DNA from: Brevibacillus humidisoli | Lineage (GTDB): Bacteria > Bacillota > Bacilli > Brevibacillales > Brevibacillaceae | NCBI RefSeq assembly: GCF_020923435.1 | Contig: NZ_CP087263.1 | Span: 3,057,970-3,121,969 of the forward strand | Direction of reading: 5' to 3' | DNA length: 64,000 nucleotides | Shown here: piece after piece, positions 1 through 7,961 of the stretch | Layout: each line of letters opens with the position of its first letter | How positions within the stretch are numbered: the first letter of the stretch is position 1 | The notes under the pieces: generated by a model | Told to the model about the DNA's origin: nothing | The model's database searches: none | Seen by the model: the letters and a program-made list of their open reading frames with translations, nothing else | Program-made: the position numbers and the translations under genes

Positions 1-723
1 TTCCCACAGATTGGTTTCACCGATAAAGGAGGCGACAAACCGGTTCAACGGACGGTTGTAGATCTCATCCGGCGTACCGATCTGCTGGACCACGCCACTG
101 TTCATCACCATAATGCGGTCAGACATCGACATCGCTTCCGCCTGATCGTGCGTCACATAGATCGTCGTAATGCCCAACTCCAGCTGCAGGCGCTTGATCT
201 CGAACCGGGTCTCCTCCCGCAGCTTGGCATCCAGATTGCTAAGCGGTTCGTCCAGCAGCAAAATCTGCGGTTCGATCACCAGGGCACGCGCCAGAGCCAC
301 CCGCTGCTGCTGACCGCCTGAGAGTTGATCGATCCGTCGGCTGCCGTACCCTTCCATGTGGACGAGTGCGAGGGCTCGTTCCACTTTTTTCTTGATCTCA
401 TCGCGCGACAGCTTGCGTACCTGCAGGCCGAACGCGATGTTTTCAAACACAGTCATATGAGGAAAAAGGGCGTAGTTTTGAAACACCATCCCCGTATTGC
501 GCTTATTGGGCGGCAGTGCGGTCACATCCCGATCACCAAACAGGATGCGGCCGGCAGACGGAAAATAAAAACCGGCGATCATCCGCAGTGTCGTGGTCTT
601 GCCGCATCCACTGGGGCCGAGAAAGGTAAAAAACTCTCCCTGCTTGATCTCGACGTCTACATCATCTACGCCTCGCACGCTGCCAAATTGTTTGCTTACA
701 TGCTCCAGTGTCACACCGCTCAA
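1..723 (-). CDS. ABC transporter ATP-binding protein (partial, C-terminus outside window)
   Basis: ATPase of an importer in the PotA/FbpC/UgpC class. The reverse strand reads without a stop from a TTG at 723, preceded by a GGGGGGA ribosome site, to the window edge (241 codons). Visible in order are the Walker A segment GPSGCGKTT, a Q-loop ([11 protein letters not shown]), the signature LSGGQQQR, Walker B (ILLLDEP) and the switch histidine (VTHDQAEAM). It lies 54 bases downstream of the binding-protein gene and reads the same way, so it should energise uptake of that protein's ligand. The permease is presumably just outside the window. The start codon is a choice, since the frame is open further upstream. 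Confidence 0.93.
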   Translation of the reverse strand, partial: MSGVTLEHVSKQFGSVRGVDDVDVEIKQGEFFTFLGPSGCGKTTTLRMIAGFYFPSAGRILFGDRDVTALPPNKRNTGMVFQNYALFPHMTVFENIAFGLQVRKLSRDEIKKKVERALALVHMEGYGSRRIDQLSGGQQQRVALARALVIEPQILLLDEPLSNLDAKLREETRFEIKRLQLELGITTIYVTHDQAEAMSMSDRIMVMNSGVVQQIGTPDEIYNRPLNRFVASFIGETNLWE

Positions 724-777
724 ATCCGATTCCCCCCGTTGTGAATATGAGCAGACGGAGGATTCCCCCGCCTGACG

Positions 778-1914
778 TTACTCGCTGCCTTTTCCTTTGA
801 TGTTTTCATCCCAATACTGCATCCACTCTTTTTCCTTGGCCGCCATCACAGCCCAGTCGATCTCCATCGGTTTCAGCTCAATTCCCTGCAGCCAGGAAGG
901 CAGCGTATCTTTGCTGATGTCGCTTCTGGTCGGGATCTGGTACAGGGTCTCGGCCAACTCGACGCGAAGCTGTTGATCAAACAGGAATTCGTAAAACGCC
1001 TTGGCCGCCTCCATGTTCTTGGCTCCTTTGACAATACCTACTCCATCGACAAGGATCGGAGCCCCGCTCTCGGGATAGATGAAGTCGAACGGCTGGTTGT
1101 TCTTCTCTTTCTGGATCATGATGTCCTGCAGGTTCCACAGTGAGATCAAGCCTTCCTGACGAGCCAGCTTGAGGTAGAGGTTGGTCGGGTTTTGCGCGTA
1201 TTCCTTGGTGTTGGCGTCCAGCTTCTTCAACCACTCATACCCTTTTTCCGGTGTATCCGCTCCTTGACGGAAAATCATCGAGGAGTAGATTGTGCGCATC
1301 GTCCCCGACTGCAGGACACCGCGGATGATGATTTTGTCTTTGTACTTTGGATCGAGCAAGTCGTCCCAATCCTGAGGCGCCTCTTCTTTTTTGAGCGCCT
1401 GCGAGTTGTACATGATCACTTCCGGCAGCAGCATCTCGCCATACCAGCGATCTTGCGGGTCTTTGTACAGCTCCGGAATCTTGTCGCTGAAGCTCGGTTT
1501 GTAGCTCTCCAGCAATCCCTCGTCAGCGGCCGTCATCAGTGCGGATTGCGTCCCACCCCACCAGAAATCGGCTTGGGGATTCGCCTTTTCGGCGCGTACC
1601 CGCTCCAGGATTTCCTGAGCCCCCATGGTAAGTACTTCAACTTCGATGTTCGGGTGTTTTTCCTCGAACTTCGGTTTTACGGCTTCAATCACGTTTTTGT
1701 CTCGTGCTGTGTAGATGATCAGCTTCTGCGACTCTGGCTGCTCCGCCCCTGTGTCACCGGACGAATTCTGTTCCCCCCCTGCCGGTTGACTCGTATTGTC
1801 GGCTGATGGCTGTGCTCCTTGACCGCCTCCGCTACAAGCTGCAAGCGTCAGCGCCAGCGTACCGGCAAACACGCCTTGCATCCATTTTTTCAACAGACTG
1901 CTTGATTTTCTCAT
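778..1914 (-). CDS. ABC transporter substrate-binding lipoprotein (COG1840/AfuA-FbpA type)
   Basis: Extracellular ligand-binding protein of the Fe3+/sugar-phosphate/aminoethylphosphonate superfamily, 378 residues. The ATG at 1914 follows a GGGGGA site and gives a clean lipoprotein signal (MRKSSSLLKK, hydrophobic stretch, LAAC lipobox). An upstream ATG at 1944 overlaps the stop of the ROK gene by four bases and could add ten residues. The mature protein begins with a Ser/Gly/Gln-rich linker followed by KLIIYTARDKNVIEAVKPKFE, typical of this superfamily. The ligand cannot be read from the sequence. Control by a ROK protein argues for a sugar or sugar phosphate rather than iron (inference). Confidence 0.88.
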   Translation of the reverse strand: MRKSSSLLKKWMQGVFAGTLALTLAACSGGGQGAQPSADNTSQPAGGEQNSSGDTGAEQPESQKLIIYTARDKNVIEAVKPKFEEKHPNIEVEVLTMGAQEILERVRAEKANPQADFWWGGTQSALMTAADEGLLESYKPSFSDKIPELYKDPQDRWYGEMLLPEVIMYNSQALKKEEAPQDWDDLLDPKYKDKIIIRGVLQSGTMRTIYSSMIFRQGADTPEKGYEWLKKLDANTKEYAQNPTNLYLKLARQEGLISLWNLQDIMIQKEKNNQPFDFIYPESGAPILVDGVGIVKGAKNMEAAKAFYEFLFDQQLRVELAETLYQIPTRSDISKDTLPSWLQGIELKPMEIDWAVMAAKEKEWMQYWDENIKGKGSE

Positions 1915-1940
1915 GCCTTTTCCCCCTTTTTGATATTCCG

Positions 1941-3119
1941 TCATTTATCTAACAGCTTTTCGGAAGGAAACGCTTCCAAGACGCTGTAGACGGCCCCGAT
2001 TAAGCCAGCTTCTTCACCCAAACTGGCTTTCACAATTCGCGGTACGACTGGTACCCACTCGGCCAGCCATCGACTGATCTGATCGACACCATCGTCATCG
2101 ATGTGAACCATCTCGCCGCTCAGGATCAGCAGTTCCGGGTTGAGGACGCTGATCATATTGGCCATGCCGTATGTCCAGTGGCGGTACACATCGGCAATCA
2201 GCCGTTCTGCTTCCTTGTTCCCCTGTTTGGTCTGCCGGATCAGTTCTGTCAGGATGCTCATGTTCTCTGACAGGTCGGGGAGAAATCCCTTTGCTCGCTG
2301 CACGATGCCGGGGACGGAGTAGTTCTTCTCAAACACGCCGAATTCCCCGTCGGCTCGTTGGTGCAGCGGGCCGATCATCATGTAGCCCACTTCCCCGGCC
2401 GCTTCCCGGCTGCCCCGGAAAAACTGTCCGTCGAGAATAATCCCTGCACCAATCCCCGTGCCTACGTACATGTAGACAACGTGCGCCGAACCAGTACCGG
2501 CCCCGCGGGCACATTCCCCCAACGTCATCATGTTTACGTCGTTATCGATAATGACCGGAATGCCGAGCCTCTGTTCGATCTCCTGCTGCACCGGCAGATC
2601 CATCCACCCCGTGCTTGGCGAGAAACTAACTGTACCGCTTCGCCGCTGCGTAATCCCCGGCAGTCCCACGCCGATACCCAACAGGCGATCACGGGTGACA
2701 CCGCTTCTCTGAAGCAGATGCTCCAACCCGTCCGCCATGTCTTGCAGCACTCGATCACTATCGGCCGGATGCATCAATCTGGTGCGGTGGCGGGCGAGGA
2801 ACTCTCCCTTCAAGTCTGCCAGTGCCATCTGCAGGGTAGTCCCTTCAAACACAGCCCCGGCAATGACGTAAGCCTGATAGTTGTACTCCAGTAAGATCGG
2901 TTTGCGCCCCCCTTTGGAGTCACCAATCCCCACTTCCTGCAGAAGCCCATCCTCAATCATCTCGCTCACCAATGCCGAGACACAGGGACGACTGAGTCGA
3001 GCCTCTTTGGCGATATCGGCGCGTGAAATCTGACCGTGCTGGATCACCTGCTGCAGAATCTCCGATTTGTTCAACTTTTTTAGCAGCTTGCTGTTGTTTG
3101 TTTTTTTGGAATCGCTCAT
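1941..3119 (-). CDS. ROK-family transcriptional repressor (NagC/XylR type)
   Basis: DNA-binding sugar sensor, 392 residues. Residues about 14-60 form the winged helix-turn-helix (ILQQVIQHGQISRADIAKEA, then SRPCVSALVSEM). The rest is a ROK kinase-like domain with GIGVGLPG, DNDVNMMTLGE and GTGIGAGIILDG. The usual CxCGxxGCxE zinc motif is missing: the corresponding stretch reads HQRADGEFGVFE, so this is an atypical member. It is the first gene of the operon with the binding protein (four-base overlap at the alternative start) and ATPase. A palindrome just downstream of its promoter suggests autorepression relieved by the transported compound. Confidence 0.92.
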   Translation of the reverse strand: MSDSKKTNNSKLLKKLNKSEILQQVIQHGQISRADIAKEARLSRPCVSALVSEMIEDGLLQEVGIGDSKGGRKPILLEYNYQAYVIAGAVFEGTTLQMALADLKGEFLARHRTRLMHPADSDRVLQDMADGLEHLLQRSGVTRDRLLGIGVGLPGITQRRSGTVSFSPSTGWMDLPVQQEIEQRLGIPVIIDNDVNMMTLGECARGAGTGSAHVVYMYVGTGIGAGIILDGQFFRGSREAAGEVGYMMIGPLHQRADGEFGVFEKNYSVPGIVQRAKGFLPDLSENMSILTELIRQTKQGNKEAERLIADVYRHWTYGMANMISVLNPELLILSGEMVHIDDDGVDQISRWLAEWVPVVPRIVKASLGEEAGLIGAVYSVLEAFPSEKLLDK

Positions 3120-3139
3120 GTATCAGACTCACCACCACT

Positions 3140-3158
3140 GTTAGTTAACCTAACTAAC
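3140..3158. promoter_or_regulatory. Palindromic operator, probable ROK site
   Basis: GTTAGTTA-acc-TAACTAAC is a perfect 8-bp inverted repeat. It resembles XylR/ROK operators of the TTAGTT...AACTAA type. It lies about 7-25 bases after the expected transcription start of the ROK operon, where a bound repressor would block elongation or clearance. Confidence 0.75.
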
Positions 3159-3171
3159 AAAGTTACCAAGA

Positions 3172-3200
3172 ATTATAGTTGTATTGTTACTAATTGTCAA
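3172..3200 (-). promoter_or_regulatory. Consensus sigma-A promoter of the ROK operon
   Basis: On the minus strand TTGACA (3200-3195), a 17-base spacer and TATAAT (3177-3172) match the consensus exactly. Transcription would begin near 3165 and read into the ROK gene. Confidence 0.9.
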
Positions 3201-3218
3201 ATAATTCCCTCGAGGAAA

Positions 3219-3232
3219 TGAAAACGTTCCCA
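3219..3232 (+). promoter_or_regulatory. CcpA cre-like site
   Basis: TGAAAACGTTCCCA matches the cre consensus TGWAARCGYTWNCW with one mismatch. It is centred about 60 bases upstream of the ROK-operon start, so it could mediate carbon-catabolite control. The sign of the effect cannot be told from position alone. Confidence 0.55.
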
Positions 3233-3314
3233 TCTTCTGCATTGCTTTTACATATATATGCCTGTCGCTTATCTTAAACCAACATTTTTTAAGTAAAGTG
3301 ACAGGCCTGGTTCT

Positions 3315-5597
3315 CTACTTTTCCCTAAGCAAACTAAAATGGCCTGGGGTGTACAAAAGGATAACCCTGTAATCCCCTTGACTTGCCACAAAACGGGTAT
3401 AACCATTGGGCCCTTGCATGACAATCTCGACGCTGGGGGTACGATTGGTACCTGTGAGCAGCCCGATAACCCGCCTCACTTCCGCGGCAACCAACCCGCC
3501 GGCATCGATAAAATCAACGGCTGTGCGCAGTCCAACATGAGCCAGATGGTCTGAAATCGCTTGAACAATATGTTCGATTTGATCTCGTGGAACCTCAGGC
3601 GTTCCGGTTACAATCGAGCGAATATAGCAGTTGAATCCCTCTCCGCTAATGCGAGTGATGTTGTAGCGATTCAGGTCTACATTGGAATCACTTTTGTGCT
3701 GGCTGTTCGAATCACTCTTGACCTCGCTGCTGGAATCACTCTTGTTCTTGCTGCTGGAATCACTCTTGTTCTTGCTGCTGGAATCACTCTTGTTCTTGCT
3801 GCTGGAAGCCTGCTTTTCTTGATTTTTATAGCTCCAATCAAACAAACTGATCTGCTTAGGCCCTTTTTCAACTTTTTCACTCGCTTTTTTCAGTCTTTTC
3901 CCCACTCTTTTCGTCTCTTTTTCTTTCGCTCGCTTCTTTGGATTTGGGGTATGCTCGGGAAGAGCGTCCTCAATCGTGTCGATCGTGATGAGAGGCTGCA
4001 TATCGTTTTTCCCAGGATCGGGAAGATCCATCTGAACATCCATCAATGTGGAGTCCAACTGCTCCATAGGTATATTCAACGTATCGAGAATAAGCCTCCC
4101 TACCCGCTTGTCCATCCAAGCCTCACCGAGGGAGGAATTGACATCATAGTTGCCGATGTGGTGCAGCATAGCTTCCACGTATTGCTGTGTCCTTTCTAAC
4201 AACCGATTCTTCAGTTGGTTTAAATTTCTCTGTTCTTCCGCTATTTTTTCATGATCTATTTCGCCGGAACCGCTCTTTTTAGGCGGCTGTTTTCGATAAG
4301 AGTCTTCAACCAACCAGTGTTGTTTTTTATACTGAAACGCTGCCTCCTGGTACCGTTGCTGCAAGGCAAGGAGTTTTTCTCGTCCCTGCTGCCACAGTAT
4401 TTCGTAGGGCCCGCCTGCACATTGGTCCGGATTGTGAATCACTGCGTTTTTCTTCAATCTACCGGGGTAGATGGTTTCTACTAGTTTGACTCCGTCTGCA
4501 AACTGCTTGCGGAACCATTTTTCATCCCCTTCCCCATGCTGTCGTCCAATACCGCCGGATACGGAAGCGACAGTAAAGGTATGCAGGATCTCCAGCCCTT
4601 TGTTTTTCCTAAACGCCAGGTAGACCTCTTTTTTCTGGGATAGTGCGGTGTCAATCGCTTTCAACAGTTGCTGATATTCTTTTGGGACGTCTGTTTTCTC
4701 TAAGAAAAATGTCTGCAATTGAACCATTGTTCGCATCTGGATTTCGCGCAAAATCATTCTCGCCAAATCGTCGTTTTGCAGCAGTGCGTTATCAATCAGG
4801 TTGGCGATTTTCGTACCCTCTTTTGTGGTGTAATCACTCACTTTTTGCTCTGTCGTTTTCATGCGGTTTAAAATGGCATTCGTAAGCCACTGCTTTGCCG
4901 TTAACTTGTTGAGCCCTTCCAGCTGCAGCCTCATCTGCCTGCTCATTTCTTTGGCCAGCTCTTTATCCACAGTCTTTGGAGCATCAAGTTTGATGGAGAG
5001 TCGCTTGGTTGGAGTATCTTGTTGGCTCAGATACTGCCAGATGATTTGGTTGATGGCCTCAACGGTAAACGCATCTTTCTCCACATTTGGAAACATGCTT
5101 GTTTGATCAATCTGTTCAAAGAGAGTACGGAATTTCTCATACGGGAACGACTTGTAGATCTGCTCCTGCAGTTCTGGTGTAAGATAGTCATAGTTTTCTT
5201 CGATGCAGCGCTCCAATCGCAGTTGGAGGGCGTCTCCGGAATTTGATAATTCGTCATCCACAACTTCCATCTTGTCATCTGGAGAGTCGTTTTGGGTGAA
5301 CTGCCGGATTACGCGCTGCATCACCCGAGGATTCGTTTCAGCGTGCGGTGTGGTTTCCTCCTTGTACCCGGGTCCATCTTGCAGAACAGACGGGGAAGGA
5401 AATCCTGACTGTAACATCTGGGTAACCGCCTGATTGCCGATGATTTTCTGCAGCTGCATAATCTGCAGAGCAGACGGTGTCAAATCAGGTGATGACGGGA
5501 AAGCACAGATGCGGGCAGTCTGTTTCCGTTTATCAGATGAATTGCTTTGATTCCTTTGATATGCCCCTTGAGCTGGCTTTTGATCGTGGGTCCGCAT
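3315..5597 (-). CDS. Putative polymorphic-toxin/eCIS-type effector with OTU-like cysteine peptidase C-terminus
   Basis: 760 residues from the ATG at 5597, which follows a strong GGGAGG site (an upstream ATG at 5636 has none). Residues 43-63 carry the LQ-IIGNQAV-QML motif seen near the N-terminus of eCIS/DUF4157-associated and related toxin-like proteins. The middle is long, charged and helical. About residues 550-575 form a Lys/Arg-rich tract, and an eight-residue KSDSSSKN-type repeat follows. The last 110 residues contain GFNCYIRS (Cys657) and PGHFSLL (His753). The Cys/His order and spacing fit an OTU/papain-like cysteine peptidase. There is no signal peptide, as expected for cargo of a contractile or other dedicated device. 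Function is inferred; no delivery genes are in the window. Confidence 0.6.
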   Translation of the reverse strand: MRTHDQKPAQGAYQRNQSNSSDKRKQTARICAFPSSPDLTPSALQIMQLQKIIGNQAVTQMLQSGFPSPSVLQDGPGYKEETTPHAETNPRVMQRVIRQFTQNDSPDDKMEVVDDELSNSGDALQLRLERCIEENYDYLTPELQEQIYKSFPYEKFRTLFEQIDQTSMFPNVEKDAFTVEAINQIIWQYLSQQDTPTKRLSIKLDAPKTVDKELAKEMSRQMRLQLEGLNKLTAKQWLTNAILNRMKTTEQKVSDYTTKEGTKIANLIDNALLQNDDLARMILREIQMRTMVQLQTFFLEKTDVPKEYQQLLKAIDTALSQKKEVYLAFRKNKGLEILHTFTVASVSGGIGRQHGEGDEKWFRKQFADGVKLVETIYPGRLKKNAVIHNPDQCAGGPYEILWQQGREKLLALQQRYQEAAFQYKKQHWLVEDSYRKQPPKKSGSGEIDHEKIAEEQRNLNQLKNRLLERTQQYVEAMLHHIGNYDVNSSLGEAWMDKRVGRLILDTLNIPMEQLDSTLMDVQMDLPDPGKNDMQPLITIDTIEDALPEHTPNPKKRAKEKETKRVGKRLKKASEKVEKGPKQISLFDWSYKNQEKQASSSKNKSDSSSKNKSDSSSKNKSDSSSEVKSDSNSQHKSDSNVDLNRYNITRISGEGFNCYIRSIVTGTPEVPRDQIEHIVQAISDHLAHVGLRTAVDFIDAGGLVAAEVRRVIGLLTGTNRTPSVEIVMQGPNGYTRFVASQGDYRVILLYTPGHFSLLREK
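3685..3804 (-). repeat. Five 24-bp tandem repeats inside the effector gene
   Basis: Units begin at 3685, 3709, 3733, 3757 and 3781. The last three are identical and the first two have diverged. They encode the eight-residue KNKSDSSS repeat, a flexible linker directly before the predicted catalytic domain. Confidence 0.9.
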
Positions 5598-5698
5598 ATT
5601 ACCTCCCGGTGTTTCCCATGATACCGTTTGAATCATAAGGTCGAGTAAGACTGTTCGCCATCGGTATTCATGCAGAGAATGTGTAAACTCTATTCGTT

Positions 5699-5726
5699 AT
5701 TATATCATCCTTGGTATTGCAGGCAA
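5699..5726 (-). promoter_or_regulatory. Probable promoter of the effector gene
   Basis: Minus-strand TTGCCT (5726-5721), 16 bases, then TATAAT (5704-5699), about 100 bases upstream of the ATG at 5597. The -10 is perfect and the -35 is partial. Confidence 0.55.
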
Positions 5727-5840
5727 TTATTGGAGTTGTTACGATCAATCTAGTAGCTTTCAGGACCTCTTTGATGATGGACTGATCAAGCTGTAAGCGG
5801 CCATTGTTTTCTTTTATCGTGAGGGAGGCTTAGCGCGAAA

Positions 5841-6008
5841 ATAAGAAGAGCATATGAAGGAGAGGCATACGGGATAGCTAACGTACATGTGGAAAGCTGG
5901 AAAACTACATATAAAGGGATCATTGAGATTGATGGTGTGACCTTATCTGAACGTGCGTATGGCTGGGATGACCTGAATGGCCTGTCAAGACTGATACAAC
6001 CACGCTAA
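5841..6008 (+). pseudogene. GNAT acetyltransferase remnant
   Basis: The frame reads IRRAYEGEAYGIANVHVESW then KTTYKGII, the recognisable N-terminal strand and helix of GNAT acetyltransferases. It changes to unrelated residues and stops after 56 codons. There is no start codon at the expected position and no acetyl-CoA motif. I read it as a truncated relic. The rest of 5637-6008 shows no other gene. Confidence 0.55.
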
Positions 6009-6043
6009 AAAACTCCTGCTAAAGAGTGCTCCACAGGAGTTTT
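6009..6043. terminator. Bidirectional stem-loop terminator
   Basis: AAAACTCCTG and CAGGAGTTTT form a perfect 10-bp stem with terminal A/T runs on both sides. It lies 45 bases beyond the end of the AEC transporter gene on the minus strand and right after the GNAT relic on the plus strand. Confidence 0.75.
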
Positions 6044-6052
6044 AAGCGTGCT

Positions 6053-6089
6053 GACAAAGCCTCGGTATAGACGGAGAGCAGCTCTTCTC
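6053..6089. repeat. 37-bp partial copy of the palindromic element at 31384-31420
   Basis: This stretch matches 31384-31420 at 32 of 37 positions (shared core CCTCGGTA and CGGAGAG, then AGCTCTT). It ends inside the stop codon of the AEC gene. Only one arm of the larger element is present here. Confidence 0.7.
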
Positions 6090-7029
6090 ACAGTTCCAGC
6101 AGGCGACCACCCAACAGGACCATCAGCGGTATGGTTATCAGTCCGATCAGGGTAGAAAAGACGGTTGCCATGGCTCCCATCTGTTCATCTGCTGCATATC
6201 GGGCGAAGAGGATGGAGCCTAGTGTGAGACTGGGCATCGCCACCTGGATCACCACTACTTGAACCACATCTACAGGAAGTGTGAACAAGCTTAATGCCAG
6301 GATCATGGCCATGGGAAACGCAAACAACTTCATCACAATCGGCAGACCAATGATCGGCAGCGGCAGATGCTTTTTCCTTGTCAGTAGAGCGGGGATCAAA
6401 AAGCCGATGTACATCATGGCCAGTGGAGATGCCAGGTGGGCCAGAGTGGCCACGAACGTTTTCACCGTCTCTGGCGGCTGCACCCCTACCAATGCGATCA
6501 AAAGGCCACCTACAATGGCCAGCATCGGGATGTTCACCAACGCCTTCAATCCGGCAAACGACAGGGTACGCTTCTCCTGCAGCAGCATGACACCCACTGT
6601 CCAGAGCGTAAAATCGAGACCGGCGTCAAAGACCGCGGCAAGCAGTGCCCCTTTTGGCCCAAATAAAGCGGCACATAGCGGCAGGCCAATAAAACCGGTA
6701 TTGCCCAGGCCAGAGACAATCGCCATCTCACGTGCTTTTTTAGCCGACGCACCGGACATTTTGGCTGCAAGCCAGCCCATGCCGATGCCAATACAGTTAA
6801 ACAAAACAGACAGAAAGAAGATGAGAAAGATCTGCTTCAACAACGTCTTGTCAATCGGGATCTGAAAGATTCCGTTTAAGATGATACAAGGCATCGCTAC
6901 GTTGACGATGATCGTGACCATCAACTGCCGGCTGTCATGGCTCAGCGGTGTGTGTCTGGCAATCAAAGCGCCAATCCCGATAATCGCTGCCATGATCGCA
7001 ATGGACGAGACCAACGACCCCATTTCCAC
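6088..7029 (-). CDS. AEC-family (auxin efflux carrier-like) transporter
   Basis: 313-residue integral membrane protein with about ten hydrophobic helices and the internal N/C duplication of the AEC family. This family includes malate/malonate and other organic-acid or amino-acid efflux proteins. The GTG start at 7029 follows a GGAGG site. It is 45 bases downstream of the Imm1-like gene on the same strand and is the last gene before the stem-loop at 6009-6043. It may therefore be cotranscribed with the queuosine genes. The substrate is unknown. Confidence 0.88.
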   Translation of the reverse strand: MEMGSLVSSIAIMAAIIGIGALIARHTPLSHDSRQLMVTIIVNVAMPCIILNGIFQIPIDKTLLKQIFLIFFLSVLFNCIGIGMGWLAAKMSGASAKKAREMAIVSGLGNTGFIGLPLCAALFGPKGALLAAVFDAGLDFTLWTVGVMLLQEKRTLSFAGLKALVNIPMLAIVGGLLIALVGVQPPETVKTFVATLAHLASPLAMMYIGFLIPALLTRKKHLPLPIIGLPIVMKLFAFPMAMILALSLFTLPVDVVQVVVIQVAMPSLTLGSILFARYAADEQMGAMATVFSTLIGLITIPLMVLLGGRLLEL

Positions 7030-7074
7030 AGCTTGTGTCCCTCCAACTCCCCAGGTTCTTTTTTGGTACCGCCA

Positions 7075-7497
7075 CTATACGGTTGGCGACGCTTCCTCCA
7101 CCGGCAGCCACCTGATCCCCTCGTACGTTGCAAGCTCACAGGTTCGCAGGATGTCGCCGCAGACAGGAATCGCCTGCTCAAGCGGTACACACCACGTCCC
7201 CGGAAAGGCAGCTTCACTGCCCTCCACCGTGAGGGTCTCCAGTGTGTGCACAGGAGCATCCAGAGTCAGCACAAAGTGCTGTTCGCTCGGCTCGTACTCT
7301 TTCCACTGAACCAGCACCTTGCCGTTGTCTCCACCGGCAACGACCAGATCAACATGCTCGCCATACGCCGCATGTACCAGTGTGCATCTCTCACCGTCCA
7401 GCGTCGCGATCGCCTGCAGCACCTCATGCCAAGCTGTATGCGTACTCTCTTCCCCTGTTGCGTCCGTGTACATCCGCCAATCGTTCATCTGCAGCAT
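7075..7497 (-). CDS. Imm1-family-like immunity protein
   Basis: 140-residue soluble protein, acidic and rich in aromatic residues. The C-terminal half (LTVEGSEAAFPGTWCVPLEQ, then AIPVCGDILRTCELATYEGI and RW) follows the Imm1 pattern: a short strand ending in FP, a tryptophan, a VPLEQA helix, then a final W. Imm1 proteins usually neutralise a cognate polymorphic toxin, often a deaminase. No toxin sits directly beside it; the nearest toxin-like gene ends 1.5 kb away with an AEC gene between. It lies 21 bases after queF on the same strand. The ATG at 7497 is very close to its AAGGAG site, and the ATG at 7488 is also possible. Confidence 0.55.
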   Translation of the reverse strand: MLQMNDWRMYTDATGEESTHTAWHEVLQAIATLDGERCTLVHAAYGEHVDLVVAGGDNGKVLVQWKEYEPSEQHFVLTLDAPVHTLETLTVEGSEAAFPGTWCVPLEQAIPVCGDILRTCELATYEGIRWLPVEEASPTV

Positions 7498-7518
7498 GAC
7501 TCCTTGGTATGACCGACT

Positions 7519-7947
7519 TTACCGTGCATTTGTTTCCTTCTTGTACTCTACCACTACTTCTGTGCCCAGTCCACCACGGGCATTCCAGTTCGCTTCAATT
7601 CGCATATACAGCGGATCGCAGCAAGCGACCAGATCGTTCAGGATCCGGTTGGTCGCATGCTCCTGATAGATGCCCACGTTGCGGTAGGACGTCAAGTAGT
7701 ATTTCAGCGACTTCATCTCGATCAGCTTCTCGTTTGGGATCATGTAGATTTTCAACTCGGCGAAGTCCGGCAAGCCCGACCATGGGCAGACAGACGTAAA
7801 CTCATTGGTAGGAAGCATCACTTCCGTCCGTTTGCCGACGTATTCATACGGGATGGTCTCCAGAATGTCAACCATGATAGCCGACTCATCCTGCGTGTCA
7901 AAACGGATATTGTTGTACTTGCTGTGGTTGTGCTCTACTTGTGCCAT
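7519..7947 (-). CDS. queF: NADPH-dependent 7-cyano-7-deazaguanine (preQ0) reductase QueF
   Basis: 142 residues, the size of the single-domain (B. subtilis type) enzyme. It reduces preQ0 to preQ1, the last soluble step before tRNA insertion. The active-site segment SVCPWSGLPDFAELKI contains the nucleophilic Cys and the Asp seven residues later. The start at 7947 follows AAAGGAAG; the longer frame back to 7989 would run into queC. It is the last que gene of the operon, 14 bases after queC. Confidence 0.97.
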   Translation of the reverse strand: MAQVEHNHSKYNNIRFDTQDESAIMVDILETIPYEYVGKRTEVMLPTNEFTSVCPWSGLPDFAELKIYMIPNEKLIEMKSLKYYLTSYRNVGIYQEHATNRILNDLVACCDPLYMRIEANWNARGGLGTEVVVEYKKETNAR

Positions 7948-7961
7948 ATCTCTCTTCCTTT

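Noticed and set aside
3685-3804. Regular 24-bp repeats as a possible CRISPR array
   Set aside because: Repeats are contiguous with no spacers and stay in the reading frame of the effector gene.
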